The notes: generated from the letters alone by a model not told the origin. A stretch of DNA of 64,000 bases from Acidobacteriota bacterium (GCA_003222395.1 QHWB01000040.1:126573-190572), one strand, 5' to 3'; numbered from the stretch's first letter, positions 1 through 10,087 are shown. A program made the numbers and translations.

Positions 1-1282
1 CGCGCGTGATGAGCGCGCGCATCGGCAACCCGAGCGCGCCGCGCTCCGCGATCATCGCGCCAGCCGGATCGCGCTCGAGTCGGCGCATGCGATCGAGGGC
101 GGCCGCGGTCCGAATGGCGGCTCGCGGCGGTGCAGGATCCAGAATCACGCCGCCGGCAATCGTCACGGACGGCGAATACGCGCGCAGGATGTAGCGATCG
201 CCGCGCGCGAGCAACGCCGCGGCCTCGAGCCGCAGCCGTATGAATCCGCGAGCACCCGGCTCGATGGAGGGGCGGACCTGCGCGTCCGCTCCGTCCCGCA
301 GAGGCCCGACGATGGCGACGCGGCCGAGAATCTCGGCGGTCCCCTGATGAAACCGCACGCGCGCGCCGTGCTTCAGCGGCTTCGCGTCAGGAAGCACCTC
401 GACGGTCGCGTCCGCGAGTCGAGTCTCTTCGAAGGCGCCGGGCGTGACCAGATTCTGTCCGCGCGCGACGTCCGCGACATCGACGCCGCTCACGTTCACC
501 GCGGTGCGGTTCCCGGCGATCGCCTCGGGTTGTTTCCGTCCATGCACCTGCACGCCGCGGACTTTGACCTTGATCGTTGAAGCCCGGCTGGAGCCGGACG
601 CCGCTGACGGTGCTGACGACGCTGATGGAGACGTGTCTGGCATCACCGCGAGCTCGCTGTCGGTGGTGATTCGGCCCGACACGAGCGTGCCGGTGACGAC
701 GGTGCCGAAACCTTTCATCGAGAACACGCGATCAATCGGCAGTCGAACGGAAGCATCAATCGGTCTGCCACGCGTTCCGGCGCTCACGCCGACGAGCGCG
801 TCGCGAAAGACGTCCAGACCATCGCCGGTCTTCGACGAAAGCGGGACCACCGGCGCGCCCTCGAGGAACGAGCCGGTGACGAGCTCGCGAACTTCCATCC
901 GCGTAAGCTCGAGCGTCTCGGCGTCCGCCAGGTCGGATTTGGTCAGCGCGATGAGACCCGCCGGTACCTGGAGCAGACGACAGATGTCGAAGTGTTCCCG
1001 CGTTTGCGGCATCACCGATTCGTCGGCCGCGACGACGAGGACGACGAGATCGATGCCGCCGACGCCGGCCAGCATGTTCTTCACGAACCGTTCGTGGCCC
1101 GGAACGTCGACGAAGGCGAAGTTGATGTCGCCGATCGTGGCGTGCGCGAACCCGAGATCGATCGTGATGCCGCGCGCCTTCTCTTCCTTCAGACGGTCCG
1201 GATCGGTGCCCGTCAGTGCGCGAACGAGCGCGCTCTTCCCGTGATCGATGTGCCCCGCGGTCCCGACGACGACCGATTTCAC
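1..1282 (-). CDS. selB: Selenocysteine-specific elongation factor SelB (3' end outside window)
   Basis: SelB is the EF-Tu-like GTPase that brings Sec-tRNA to UGA codons that have a SECIS element. Translating the reverse strand from a GTG at 1282 gives a start [20 protein letters not shown], with a Walker A motif (GHIDHGKS), then DVPGHE (G3) and TKSD (G4), followed by the beta-barrel domains 2 and 3. About 427 residues are visible. The C-terminal winged-helix domains that bind SECIS lie beyond position 1, so this is a window-edge truncation and not a broken gene. The GTG overlaps the rnr stop codon by four bases (GTGA), so translation is probably coupled. No selA, selD or tRNA-Sec gene is in the window. 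Confidence 0.9.
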   Translation of the reverse strand, partial: MKSVVVGTAGHIDHGKSALVRALTGTDPDRLKEEKARGITIDLGFAHATIGDINFAFVDVPGHERFVKNMLAGVGGIDLVVLVVAADESVMPQTREHFDICRLLQVPAGLIALTKSDLADAETLELTRMEVRELVTGSFLEGAPVVPLSSKTGDGLDVFRDALVGVSAGTRGRPIDASVRLPIDRVFSMKGFGTVVTGTLVSGRITTDSELAVMPDTSPSASSAPSAASGSSRASTIKVKVRGVQVHGRKQPEAIAGNRTAVNVSGVDVADVARGQNLVTPGAFEETRLADATVEVLPDAKPLKHGARVRFHQGTAEILGRVAIVGPLRDGADAQVRPSIEPGARGFIRLRLEAAALLARGDRYILRAYSPSVTIAGGVILDPAPPRAAIRTAAALDRMRRLERDPAGAMIAERGALGLPMRALITR

Positions 1283-3534
1283 CGGCGCCCTTTAGTCTTG
1301 GTCCGGTGCCGTTCACGCCGGCCCGGCCGTTGCTTGCGCCGCTTCTCCTGCTTCGGCGTCGCGCGGCTGCGGCGCGGGCCGCGATCGCCTTCGCGCACGC
1401 GCTCGAGAATTTCCACGAGCCCGAGATCCACCTGCCGCTGCTCCATGTTGACGCGGATCACCTGCACCTTCACCTTGTCGCCGAGCCGGTACACTTTCCG
1501 TGTATTCTCGCCCGCGAGCATGTGCGCGCTCTCGATGAAGCGATAGTAGTCGTCGGCCATCGTCGAGACGTGCACGAGCCCCTCGACGAAGTGCTCGATC
1601 AGCTCGATGAACAGCCCGAACGCGGCGACGCCGGTCACGGAGCCTTCGAACTCGTCGCCGACCTTGTCGGCCATGAACTTCACTTTCTTCCACTGCAAAA
1701 GCTCGCGCTCGGCGTCGTCGGCGCGCCGCTCCATCTCGGACGTATGGCGCGCGACTTCCGGCAGTTCCTCGGTCCACTCGTCCTTGACCTCGTCGGTCAG
1801 CAGCCCGTGACGCACCGCCCGCAGGGCGCGGTGGACGACGAGATCGGGATAGCGGCGGATCGGAGACGTGAAGTGCGTGTAGCTCGGCGCCGCGAGGCCG
1901 AAGTGCCCGAGGTTCTCCGGCGCGTAGCGCGCCTTCTGCATCGTCCGCAGCATCAGGAACGCGATCGGCTTTTCTTCCGGTTTGCCGTGAATGCGCTCGA
2001 GAAGCTTCTGGAAGTGGCGCGGCCGCAGCGCGTTCATCGGCGCGCCGAGGCTCAATCCAAAACCCGAAACGAACTCCTCGAACTTCTCCACCTTCAGGAT
2101 GTCGGGTTCCTCGTGCACGCGGTACAGCGATGGCGCCTCCTGCGATTCGAGGTAGGACGCAACCGTTTCGTTGGCGAGCAGCATGAATTCCTCGATGAGG
2201 CGGTGCGCCACGTTGCGCTCGAGCGCGATGATCGCTTCGATTACGCCGCCCTCGTCGATGACGACTTCGGCCTCGTTGAGATCGAAGTCGATGGATCCGC
2301 GCCGCCGGCGCGCATCGTGCAGAATCTGAAACAGCTCGCGCATCATCTCGAACATCGGCACGAGCCGCGCGTACTGCTTCATCAGCTGCGGATCTCCGTC
2401 CGTGAGGATGCCGTTCACGGCCGTGTAGGTCATCCGTTCGTCGCTGTTGATGACGCCGTCGTGAAACTCGTACCGGACGACCTGACCGCGCCGATCCACT
2501 TCCATCAGGCACGACTGCACGAGCCGATCGACGTGCGGATTCAGGCTGCACAATCCGGTCGCCAGCTCCGAGGGAAACATGTGAACGGCGCGTTCGGGGA
2601 AGTACACCGACGTGCCACGGTCGTACGCCTCGCGGTCGAGCGCGCTTCCCTCCTGGACGTAATGCGACACGTCGGCGATGTGGACGCCGAGCCGGAAGTT
2701 CCCGTTCGGCAGCTTGTCGAGCGTGATGGCATCGTCGAAGTCGCGCGCATGCTCACCGTCGATGGTAACGGTAGGCACGTCGCGGAAATCGGTGCGGCTC
2801 CGAATGTCGCGGTCGGCGACGGTCGCTCCGAGCCGGATCGCCTCGGCAACCGATTCGTCGGAATGCGCGTCGGGAATGCCCCACTTGCGGATGATGATCT
2901 CGGTGTCGACGCCGGGCGCGTCGATGTGGCCGAGCACTTCGGCCACGCGCCCGATCGCGCCGCGCGTCGACGTCGGCCAGCGCGTGAGCTCGACGCTGAC
3001 CATCAGTCCCGGATCGGCGCCGCCTTCCTGGCCCGGCGGAATGAAGATATCCATCAGGACCCGGCGATCGAACGGCACGACGTATCCCATGCCGTTCTCG
3101 TCGCGATCGTAGCGGCCGACGATCCACTGGTTGGCTCGTTCGAGGATGCGGATGATCCGTCCCTCGGCGCGGCCTCCCTCCTTGATCCGCTCGACGCGCA
3201 CGACCACGCGATCGCCGTGCATCGCTTCGTTCATCAGCGGACCGGAAATGTAGATGTCGCCGCCCGATTCGAGCGGGCGTTCGGGCGCAACGAATCCGTA
3301 TCCGGCTGAATGCGTCTGCAGGCGGCCGACGTACAAATCCATCTTCTCCGGCAGGCCGAAGCGATGATCGCGGATCTGTATCAGGTCGCCGGAGCCGACG
3401 AGCGACTTGATGTGCCGTTTGAAGGTGACGCGCTCTTCGCGCGGAATCTTGAGAACCTGAAGGAGCTCGCGGATGGCCGCGGGATGATGCACACGCTCGC
3501 GCATCAGCGCGAGCACGTGGTCGCGTGAAAGCAT
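1279..3534 (-). CDS. rnr: Ribonuclease R (RNB-family 3'-5' exoribonuclease)
   Basis: A 751-residue processive 3'-5' exoribonuclease that degrades structured RNA. The order is an N-terminal helix-turn-helix-like and cold-shock region (residues 1-230), the RNB catalytic domain with the metal-binding DFDDAI motif at about 265-270, then a C-terminal S1 domain (about 620-715) and a lysine/arginine-rich tail ending KTKGRR. The length is normal for RNase R. The ATG at 3534 lies five bases after the glycerate kinase stop, and the stop overlaps the selB start, so the gene sits inside a tight operon with both. Confidence 0.95.
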   Translation of the reverse strand: MLSRDHVLALMRERVHHPAAIRELLQVLKIPREERVTFKRHIKSLVGSGDLIQIRDHRFGLPEKMDLYVGRLQTHSAGYGFVAPERPLESGGDIYISGPLMNEAMHGDRVVVRVERIKEGGRAEGRIIRILERANQWIVGRYDRDENGMGYVVPFDRRVLMDIFIPPGQEGGADPGLMVSVELTRWPTSTRGAIGRVAEVLGHIDAPGVDTEIIIRKWGIPDAHSDESVAEAIRLGATVADRDIRSRTDFRDVPTVTIDGEHARDFDDAITLDKLPNGNFRLGVHIADVSHYVQEGSALDREAYDRGTSVYFPERAVHMFPSELATGLCSLNPHVDRLVQSCLMEVDRRGQVVRYEFHDGVINSDERMTYTAVNGILTDGDPQLMKQYARLVPMFEMMRELFQILHDARRRRGSIDFDLNEAEVVIDEGGVIEAIIALERNVAHRLIEEFMLLANETVASYLESQEAPSLYRVHEEPDILKVEKFEEFVSGFGLSLGAPMNALRPRHFQKLLERIHGKPEEKPIAFLMLRTMQKARYAPENLGHFGLAAPSYTHFTSPIRRYPDLVVHRALRAVRHGLLTDEVKDEWTEELPEVARHTSEMERRADDAERELLQWKKVKFMADKVGDEFEGSVTGVAAFGLFIELIEHFVEGLVHVSTMADDYYRFIESAHMLAGENTRKVYRLGDKVKVQVIRVNMEQRQVDLGLVEILERVREGDRGPRRSRATPKQEKRRKQRPGRRERHRTKTKGRR

Positions 3535-3539
3535 CGAAG

Positions 3540-4901
3540 TTAGGCTAACAGAATTACCTGAAGGTCGCCGACGTTGGTGCCGGTCGGACCTGTCCGGATG
3601 AGATCGCCGATCGCGTCGAAAAACGCGTAGGCATCGTTGTTCGAAAGAGACCGCTGCGCGTCGAGTCCGGCGGCCGCCGCGCGACTGCGCGTCGTCTGGT
3701 CGACGAAGGCGCCGGCGGCGTCCGTGGGCCCGTCGATACCGTCAGTGCCGACGCTCGCCACCACCGCTGCGGAGGCGGTTTCGGCGAGCGGCTCCGCCGC
3801 CGCGAGCGCAAACTCCTGATTGCGACCGCCTTTGCCGGAACCGGTCACGTTCACCGTCGTCTCGCCGCTCGAGACGATGCACGCCGGTCGCGCGATGCCG
3901 GCGGCACGCGCGAAGGCAGCGCCGAGATGCGACGCCGACGCCGTGCGCGCTTCGCCGGTCACCGCATCGTCGATTGAGATGACCTGGTATCCGAGCGCGA
4001 TCGCCTGATCTGCGGCGCCTCGCATCGCATCGCGCCGCGATCCAATGAGCCGCGTCCTGGCGTTGGCGACGCGCGCGTCGCCGGGCTTCGGCGTTTCGGC
4101 AATCGATCCGTGCACGCCCGCGTGAAGGCGCGACACCACGCCGGCGGGATACGCATGCTCGCCGCCGAATCGCCGCAGGATGTCGAGCGCGTCCTGGAAC
4201 GTGCTCGCGTCGGCGACGGTCGGACCCGAGGCGATGACGCTCAAATCGTCGCCGACGACATCCGAAATCGCCAGCGCGATGCAGGCGGCGCGCGTGCGCG
4301 CGGCGAGCCAGCCGCCCTTGATCGCCGACAGGTGCTTCCGCACCGTGTTCAGGGCGTAAATGTCGGCGCCGGCGCGAAGCAGACGATCGGTCGTGGCCCG
4401 CTTGTCGTCGAGCGTCACCCCGTCGGCCGGCACAGCCATCAGTGCGGACGCGCCTCCCGAAATCAACACCAGGAGCGTGTCGTCCTCCGACAGCGATTCG
4501 GCAATCGCGAGCGCTTTGCGTCCGCCCTCTTCGCTGCGCGCATTCGGCGTCGGGTGTCCGCCGACGATGAACTCGCAAGCGCGGCGTAGGGGCGGAGCTT
4601 GCTCAGCCCACGATGTCGGCGTGGCCTCAGGCGTCGGTGGGGCCTCGGGCATCGGTGCGACAACCGGCCGAGCAAGCTGGGCCCCCACGACGAGGCCCGA
4701 TAGCGATCCAAGGCGTTTCGCGGCGGCGGCCGCCATCGCGGGCGCAGCTTTACCCGCGGCGATCACCGCCACGTGTTCCAAACGCGGCGCGTCCTCGCCG
4801 GTCAGTGCGCGATCGACGAGAACATCGGCGGCGCACGCACGAATCCCGGCCCGGATGATGGCCAGGAGGTCTTGTCGAAGTTCGGCGAGAGAACGCGTCA
4901 G
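3540..4901 (-). CDS. Glycerate 2-kinase (MOFRL/DUF4147 family) carrying an in-frame palindromic insert
   Basis: This family phosphorylates D-glycerate to 2-phosphoglycerate. The reading frame contains GKAAPAM, GGHPTPN, ISGGASALM, NTVRKHLSAIKGG and the C-terminal MOFRL part with GTDGIDGPTDAAGA. The first ATG/GTG/TTG is a TTG at 4781, but the same frame continues upstream with a typical N-terminal helix (LAELRQDLLAIIRAGIRA). It opens at a CTG at 4901 that overlaps the preceding stop by four bases, so I place the start there; 4781 is the conservative alternative. An extra Pro/Ala-rich stretch of about 33 residues between GLVVGAQLARP and EFIVGGHP is encoded by an imperfect palindrome (4587-4687) and is not part of the usual fold. 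Confidence 0.85.
   Translation of the reverse strand: MTRSLAELRQDLLAIIRAGIRACAADVLVDRALTGEDAPRLEHVAVIAAGKAAPAMAAAAAKRLGSLSGLVVGAQLARPVVAPMPEAPPTPEATPTSWAEQAPPLRRACEFIVGGHPTPNARSEEGGRKALAIAESLSEDDTLLVLISGGASALMAVPADGVTLDDKRATTDRLLRAGADIYALNTVRKHLSAIKGGWLAARTRAACIALAISDVVGDDLSVIASGPTVADASTFQDALDILRRFGGEHAYPAGVVSRLHAGVHGSIAETPKPGDARVANARTRLIGSRRDAMRGAADQAIALGYQVISIDDAVTGEARTASASHLGAAFARAAGIARPACIVSSGETTVNVTGSGKGGRNQEFALAAAEPLAETASAAVVASVGTDGIDGPTDAAGAFVDQTTRSRAAAAGLDAQRSLSNNDAYAFFDAIGDLIRTGPTGTNVGDLQVILLA
4587..4687. repeat. Palindromic element inserted in frame in the glycerate kinase gene
   Basis: The arms at 4587-4608 and 4666-4687 are inverted copies (about 17 of 22 matching) sharing the core GAGCTTGCTC / GAGCAAGCT. 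The reading frame stays open through the element and encodes a Pro/Ala-rich segment absent from the expected family alignment. This resembles protein-coding palindromic elements known from Rickettsia, but I infer that only from structure. Confidence 0.6.
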
Positions 4902-5173
4902 TGAGTCTGCTTGGGATCGGACCAGGCCGAAAGGCCGGTCACGACGTCGAATTTCTTCAAGAGGGAGCTTACGAGCTGGGGGGCGTCGTCCTGTGTCAGG
5001 AGGTGTTCGAGCTGCGCCATGATTTTCGTCAGCGCCGCTTCAACGTCGGTGATGGCACTTTCCGAATAGTACGGTCGCTGCTGCTCCAGGCATCGGCGGT
5101 GTTTGTTGAATTCTTCCCGGTAGAACTCTGCGATTGCGCTGGTCGGCCTCGAGTCGGTCACGAAGCGTGGCAT
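4898..5173 (-). CDS. Small helical protein of unknown function
   Basis: A 91-residue product that I do not recognise. It looks mostly helical and charged (EFYREEFNKHRRCLEQQ, then AALTKIMAQLEHLL), with no signal peptide, membrane segment or metal motif. The support for a real gene is positional: it is the first gene after a good promoter (5212-5241), has GAGGGG ahead of its ATG, and its stop overlaps the likely start of the glycerate kinase gene. It may be a small partner or regulator of the downstream genes, but nothing shows its role. Confidence 0.6.
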   Translation of the reverse strand: MPRFVTDSRPTSAIAEFYREEFNKHRRCLEQQRPYYSESAITDVEAALTKIMAQLEHLLTQDDAPQLVSSLLKKFDVVTGLSAWSDPKQTH

Positions 5174-5211
5174 GCAGGCCCCTCGGAATCAATTGTTGCT
5201 TGGTCCTATCC

Positions 5212-5241
5212 AGTGTAAATCCGATGAAAAAGGAGTGTCAA
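5212..5241 (-). promoter_or_regulatory. Predicted sigma-70 promoter of the unknown-glycerate kinase-rnr-selB operon
   Basis: Reading the minus strand, TTGACA (5236-5241) is followed by an 18-base spacer and TACACT (5212-5217). The start codon is about 35 bases downstream. It lies just after the ftsX stop codon, so the downstream operon need not depend on ftsEX transcription. Confidence 0.55.
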
Positions 5242-5258
5242 GAATGTGAAATGGGAGA

Positions 5259-6146
5259 TCAAGATCGCCACGCGGCGACCGCGCCGCCCACGCAGCCGAC
5301 GACCATTCCACCGACGACGAGGAGCAGACACAGCTCGACCGGCAGGAACCGCACGGTCGAGAGATTGATGGCTGATGCGAGCGGTGCGAGATAGCGCGCG
5401 CGCAGCGCGAAGAATGCCAGCGCGAGCGCGACGACCGCAACCAGAGCGCCAATCCCACCCTGAAGCACGCCTTCCATCACGAACGGACCGCGAATGTAGG
5501 CGCCTGGCGCGCCGACCAGCTGCATGATATCGAGCTCGTCCCGGCGCGCGAACAGTGCGAGCCGTACGACGTTCGCAACCGTGAGCGCCGCCGCAATCGT
5601 CAACAGCGCGCCGAGCATCAGGCCCACACCGCGTACGATGGTGACGGCGGACGTCAGCCGATTCAACCACTGCCGATCGTAGCGAACGTCGGCTACACCG
5701 GGCATCTGCCGCAGGCTCGCGCCAAGGCGATCGACGCCGGCCGCCGAGTCGCCGTCAGGGCGCACACGAACCTCGAACGACGCCGGCAGCGGATTGTCGC
5801 CCAGCGTGTCGACGGTCGATGCGAGATCGGCGAAGGTTTGCTTGAAGCGGACGAGCGCGTCGGACTTCGACACGTACTCATGCGAAGCCACGACGCCTCC
5901 CGGCGCCAGCGCGCTCTCAATCGCGCGCCGCTGATCAGGGGTCACATCGTCCCTCAAGTACACGGAGAGCTCGGCCACGCTGCTCCATTCGGCGGCGAGC
6001 CGTTCGAGGTTGGCCGTGACGATGAGGAACGCGCCGAGGACGAACAGCGCCAGCGCGATCGTCGCTGTCGAGAGCAATCCCGCCTGTCGGCCGCGCCAGA
6101 GGCTGAGGAGCGCCTCTTCGATCGCGTAGCGGAGCGCACGAATCAT
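5259..6146 (-). CDS. ftsX: Cell division protein FtsX
   Basis: The membrane partner of FtsE; it passes the division signal to periplasmic peptidoglycan hydrolases. It has 295 residues with one membrane segment near residues 22-45, a periplasmic domain with ELSVYLRDDVTPDQ and NPLPASFEVRV, then three C-terminal membrane segments. This is the normal FtsX architecture and length. The ATG overlaps the ftsE stop by four bases (ATGA). Confidence 0.92.
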   Translation of the reverse strand: MIRALRYAIEEALLSLWRGRQAGLLSTATIALALFVLGAFLIVTANLERLAAEWSSVAELSVYLRDDVTPDQRRAIESALAPGGVVASHEYVSKSDALVRFKQTFADLASTVDTLGDNPLPASFEVRVRPDGDSAAGVDRLGASLRQMPGVADVRYDRQWLNRLTSAVTIVRGVGLMLGALLTIAAALTVANVVRLALFARRDELDIMQLVGAPGAYIRGPFVMEGVLQGGIGALVAVVALALAFFALRARYLAPLASAINLSTVRFLPVELCLLLVVGGMVVGCVGGAVAAWRS

Positions 6147-6802
6147 GCGACCTCGACGACGCGGCCGTGATCGAGCGTGACGGCCTTGCGGCCGACGCGG
6201 CGGATCAGCTCACGATCGTGCGTCGCGACGACGACGGTCGTGCCGCGCGCGTTGATTTCGCGGAACAGGTTCATGATCTCGAGCGACAAGTCAGGATCGA
6301 GGTTGCCGGTCGGCTCGTCGGCGAGGATCAGTTGAGGGTCGTTGACCAGCGCTCGCGCAATCGCGATCCGCTGCTGCTCGCCGCCGGACAATTCTTCCGG
6401 GAAGGCGTTCATACGATGCTGCAGCCCGACCCACTTGAGTACCTGGAACGTCTTGCGCTGTTGCGTCGCGAGCGGCAAGCCCAGGACGCGCATGACGAAG
6501 GCGACGTTCTGAAAGACAGTGAATCGGGGAATCAGCCGGAAATCCTGGAACACGAACCCGACGCTGCGGCGGTAGCTTTGAACCTGCGAGGGGCGCAACG
6601 TGTTGAGGTCGCGCCCGAGGACTTTGAGATCGCCCTCGCTCGGCCGATCTTCCCGCAACAGGAGCCGCAGAAAGGTCGACTTGCCGGCGCCGCTTGGACC
6701 GGTAAGAAAGACGAATTCACCCTTGTCGATGGTGAGGGAAAGGTCGCGCAAGGCGTAGACGCCGCGGCTGTAGAGCTTCGACAGATGGTAGGTTTCGATC
6801 AA
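6143..6802 (-). CDS. ftsE: Cell division ATP-binding protein FtsE
   Basis: The ABC ATPase that works with FtsX at the septum. The product of 219 residues has Walker A GPSGAGKS, Q-loop VFQDFRLIP, signature LSGGEQQR and Walker B LILADEP followed by TGNLD. I chose the TTG at 6802 because it gives LIETYHLSKLY, which lines up with the usual FtsE start. A GTG at 6817 in the same frame is an alternative. A longer open frame upstream on this strand runs through gatB and is not real. Confidence 0.9.
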   Translation of the reverse strand: MIETYHLSKLYSRGVYALRDLSLTIDKGEFVFLTGPSGAGKSTFLRLLLREDRPSEGDLKVLGRDLNTLRPSQVQSYRRSVGFVFQDFRLIPRFTVFQNVAFVMRVLGLPLATQQRKTFQVLKWVGLQHRMNAFPEELSGGEQQRIAIARALVNDPQLILADEPTGNLDPDLSLEIMNLFREINARGTTVVVATHDRELIRRVGRKAVTLDHGRVVEVA

Positions 6803-6877
6803 GCCCGGGGTCCCCACCCCGGATCGCTCTGCCTGTGCACCGCGACTGCCAACTGGAATGTCGTAAGGAGTAAAAGC

Positions 6878-6886
6878 ATTATAACA
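6878..6886 (-). promoter_or_regulatory. Predicted extended -10 promoter element for ftsEX
   Basis: On the minus strand this reads TGTTATAAT, a perfect TATAAT with the TGn extension. No good -35 is visible, as expected for an extended -10 promoter. It lies about 75 bases ahead of the ftsE start in the gap after gatB. Confidence 0.55.
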
Positions 6887-6966
6887 CGCGATAAACGCGC
6901 GGTACACGCGCCTGCGATGCGCGCGCGACCTCAGCCGCAGAACGAACTCGATCGATCGACGCGGAG

Positions 6967-8388
6967 CTACGCGCCCAGTGCCTCCCTCAACAGCTCGTTG
7001 ACGCGCTTTGGATTCGCTTTGCCGGCGGCGGCCTTCATGACCTGACCGACGAGGAAGCCGAACGTCGCCGTCTTGCCCGCGCGATACTGCGCGACGGCGT
7101 CGCCATTCTTCGCGAGCACGTCGGCGATCAACCCGACGATCTGTGATTCGTCGCTGATTTGCGTCAGTCCTTCCGCGGCGACGATGTCGCCGGCCGCACG
7201 TCCCGTTGCGAACATCTTTTCGAACACGTCCTTCGCGATCGAACCGCTGATCGTTCCCTTCTCGATGAGCGCGATGAGGCCCGCGAGCCGCTCGGGTGGC
7301 AGCGGCGACGGCGTCGTCCTCGCGTCGATCTCCTTCAGCTTCCGCGCGAGCTCGCCCATGATCCAGTTGCTCGCGGGCTTCGCCGCCGCGCCGGCCGCAA
7401 TCGTGGCCTCGAAGTAATCGGCGAGCGCTCGCGACTGCGTGAGCTGCCCTGCGTCGTACTCCGGCACCGCGTATTGCTCGACGAATCGGCGGCGGCGGGC
7501 GTCGGGCAACTCCGGCATCTCCGCACGGATCGCCGCAACGCGCGCGGCGTCGACCACGAGCGGCGGCAGGTCCGGCTCGGGAAAGTAGCGGTAGTCGTGC
7601 GCTTCTTCCTTGCTGCGCATCGAGACCGTGCGCCCGGCAACCGCGTCCCACAGGCGTGTTTCCTGCACGACGCGGCCACCCTCGCCGAGCACCTCAATCT
7701 GACGCGCGATCTCGTGCTCGAGCGCTTTTTGCAGGAAGCGAAACGAGTTGAGGTTCTTTACTTCCGCCTTCGTGCCGAGCGGCACGGTCCCTTCAGGCCG
7801 AACCGAGACGTTCGCGTCGCAGCGCAGGCTGCCCTCTTCCATGTTGCCGTCGTTCACGTCGAGCCACACCAGGGTCTCGCGCAGCCGGCTGAAGAAATCG
7901 GCGGCAGCCGAGGCGGAGCGCAGATCCGGCCGCGTCACGATCTCGACGAGCGGCACGCCGCTGCGGTTGTAGTCGACGTAGGTCTTGCGGTCGGAATCGA
8001 CGAATCCTTCGTGCAGCGATTTGCCGGCGTCTTCCTCGAGATGCACGCGAATGATGCCGACGCCGTCGAAGAAGCCGTCGACTGCCAGCGGCCGCTCGTA
8101 CTGCGAAATCTGGTAGCCCTTCGGCAGGTCCGGGTAGAAGTAGTTCTTGCGCGCGAAGATCGACGTTTCCTGAATCGTGCACCCAAGCGCCAGCGCCGCG
8201 CGGATCGCATGATCGACCGCGCGGCGATTCAGCACGGGCAGCGCGCCCGGCAGGCCGATGCACACGGGACAGATGTGGGTGTTCGGATCGGCGCCGAATG
8301 CGGTGCTGCAGCCGCAGAAGATTTTCGATTCGGTGAGGAGCTGCGCGTGAATCTCGAGCCCGATGACCGGCTCGTATCGGAGCGACAC
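6967..8388 (-). CDS. gatB: Aspartyl/glutamyl-tRNA(Asn/Gln) amidotransferase subunit B
   Basis: GatB is the kinase/tRNA-binding subunit of the GatCAB complex, which converts Glu-tRNA(Gln) and Asp-tRNA(Asn) to the amides. From the GTG at 8388 the product has 473 residues, the usual size, starting [17 protein letters not shown]. It contains [21 protein letters not shown] (zinc-binding cysteines), [15 protein letters not shown] and the [12 protein letters not shown] block, and ends with the helical YqeY-like tail. The preceding pckA gene stops 12 bases upstream. gatA and gatC are not nearby. Confidence 0.93.
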   Translation of the reverse strand: MSLRYEPVIGLEIHAQLLTESKIFCGCSTAFGADPNTHICPVCIGLPGALPVLNRRAVDHAIRAALALGCTIQETSIFARKNYFYPDLPKGYQISQYERPLAVDGFFDGVGIIRVHLEEDAGKSLHEGFVDSDRKTYVDYNRSGVPLVEIVTRPDLRSASAAADFFSRLRETLVWLDVNDGNMEEGSLRCDANVSVRPEGTVPLGTKAEVKNLNSFRFLQKALEHEIARQIEVLGEGGRVVQETRLWDAVAGRTVSMRSKEEAHDYRYFPEPDLPPLVVDAARVAAIRAEMPELPDARRRRFVEQYAVPEYDAGQLTQSRALADYFEATIAAGAAAKPASNWIMGELARKLKEIDARTTPSPLPPERLAGLIALIEKGTISGSIAKDVFEKMFATGRAAGDIVAAEGLTQISDESQIVGLIADVLAKNGDAVAQYRAGKTATFGFLVGQVMKAAAGKANPKRVNELLREALGA

Positions 8389-8399
8389 GCCGGTCGGTC

Positions 8400-9986
8400 C
8401 TACACCCGAGGTCCGGCGGCACGCACCTCCGGAGTGACGCCGCCTTCGAACGTCTTGAAGTTCTCGGCGAACATGCGCGCGAGCTTCGCCGCCTGGGCGT
8501 CGTAGTCGACGCCGTCGGTCCATGTGTTGCGCGGTTTGAGCACCTCGGGTGGAACCTCAGGACAGCTCGTCGGCACGGCGACGTTGAAGACCGGATCGGT
8601 TTCGTAGGCGACGTGGTCGAGCGCGCCGGCCAGCGCGGCGTGAATCATCGCGCGTGTGTATCCGATCTTCATCCGCGTGCCGACGCCGTACGGCCCACCG
8701 GTCCAGCCCGTGTTGACCAGCCAGACGCGCGCCGCGTGCCGCGCGATCTTCTCGCCGAGCATCGTCGCGTAACGGCTTGGCGCCAGTGGCAGAAACGGCG
8801 CGCCGAAGCACGTGCTGAACGTCGCTCTCGGCTCGGTGACTCCCCTCTCCGTGCCGGCGACCTTGGCGGTGTAGCCGGAAAGGAAATGGTACATGGCGCC
8901 TTCGGGCGTCAGCCGCGCGATCGGCGGCAGCACTCCGAAGGCATCGGCGGTGAGCATCACGACGTTTTTCGGATGGCCGCCCTGACCGGACGGAACTGCG
9001 TTCTCGATGAACGTGATTGGATAGGCGGCCCGCGTGTTTTCGGTGTAACGATCGTCGTCGAGATCGAGCTGCCGCGTCTCCGGATCGAGGACGACGTTCT
9101 CGAGCACCGTTCCGAAGCGCCGCGTCGTCGCGTAGATCTGCGGCTCGGCCTCGGGCGACAGTCGAATCGTTTTCGCGTAGCATCCGCCTTCGAAATTGAA
9201 TACGCCGCGATCGCTCCACCCGTGTTCGTCATCGCCGATGAGCATCCGCTCGGGATCGCTCGACAGCGTCGTCTTGCCGGTTCCAGACAAGCCGAAGAAG
9301 AGCGCGACGTCGCCGCCGGCGCCGATGTTTGCGGAACAATGCATCGGCAGGACGTGCTGCATCGGCAGCACGTAGTTCAACACGCTGAAGATCGACTTCT
9401 TCATCTCGCCGGCGTAGCTCGTGCCGCCAATCAGCACGAGCTTCTTGGCGAAATGAACCGCGATGACGACGTCCGAGTTCGTGCCGTGGCGCGCAGGAGT
9501 CGATTTGAAGCTCGGCACGTCGATGACGGTGAATTCGGGGACGTGTGCCGCCGCAACGTTCGTGTCGACGAGGAACAGGCTTCGCGCAAACAGGTTGTGC
9601 CACGCGAGCTCGTTGATGACGCGGACGGGCAGGCGGTACTTCGGATCGGCGCCGGCGAAACAATCCTGGACGAAGAGCTCCTTGTCGCTCAGCGAGCTCA
9701 ACAGATCGGCATGTAACGCCTCGAATCGTGCGGGATCCATCGGCCGGTTCACCTTGCCCCAGTCGATGTGCGGCTCGCTCGACGGTTCGCGGACGATAAA
9801 CTTATCGTTGGGCGACCGTCCCGTGTGCTGTCCCGTCCGGCACGCCAGCGGGCCGCCGGCGGCAATCGCCGCTTCCTGCCGTCGAACGGCCTCCTCGTAC
9901 AGCGCGGCCGTCGAGAGATTCCAGTGAACACGACGCGAGCGGATGCCGTCGCGCTCGAGGTCTAACGTGTGGAGGTCCAGTGACAT
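8400..9986 (-). CDS. pckA: Phosphoenolpyruvate carboxykinase (ATP)
   Basis: Catalyses oxaloacetate + ATP to PEP, the entry step of gluconeogenesis. The product has 528 residues, a typical length. Visible motifs are [14 protein letters not shown], the kinase P-loop [13 protein letters not shown] near residues 230-242, DDEHGW and the C-terminal [12 protein letters not shown] with the arginine-containing RMKIGYTRA. The ATG at 9986 follows a strong promoter by less than 20 bases, so the leader is very short. It is followed closely by gatB. Confidence 0.95.
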   Translation of the reverse strand: MSLDLHTLDLERDGIRSRRVHWNLSTAALYEEAVRRQEAAIAAGGPLACRTGQHTGRSPNDKFIVREPSSEPHIDWGKVNRPMDPARFEALHADLLSSLSDKELFVQDCFAGADPKYRLPVRVINELAWHNLFARSLFLVDTNVAAAHVPEFTVIDVPSFKSTPARHGTNSDVVIAVHFAKKLVLIGGTSYAGEMKKSIFSVLNYVLPMQHVLPMHCSANIGAGGDVALFFGLSGTGKTTLSSDPERMLIGDDEHGWSDRGVFNFEGGCYAKTIRLSPEAEPQIYATTRRFGTVLENVVLDPETRQLDLDDDRYTENTRAAYPITFIENAVPSGQGGHPKNVVMLTADAFGVLPPIARLTPEGAMYHFLSGYTAKVAGTERGVTEPRATFSTCFGAPFLPLAPSRYATMLGEKIARHAARVWLVNTGWTGGPYGVGTRMKIGYTRAMIHAALAGALDHVAYETDPVFNVAVPTSCPEVPPEVLKPRNTWTDGVDYDAQAAKLARMFAENFKTFEGGVTPEVRAAGPRV

Positions 9987-10000
9987 ACGTGAATCCCGCG

Positions 10001-10029
10001 ATCGTATTCCGACGGATCGGTCGAGTCAA
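10001..10029 (-). promoter_or_regulatory. Predicted sigma-70 promoter of pckA
   Basis: On the minus strand TTGACT (10024-10029), a 17-base spacer and TACGAT (10001-10006). The implied transcription start is only about 8 bases from the pckA ATG, so the message is nearly leaderless. Confidence 0.6.
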
Positions 10030-10087
10030 CAATTCCGGAACATACGGTAAACTGTAAACACCTGTGGAAATCGGACGTAATGCTTCA

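Noticed and set aside
1216-3309. 697-aa open frame on the plus strand
   Set aside because: It is antisense to rnr, is rich in His/Arg/Asp as expected of the opposite strand of GC-rich coding DNA, and has no recognisable domain.
7159-8505. 448-aa open frame on the plus strand
   Set aside because: Lies antisense over gatB; composition is that of a shadow frame.
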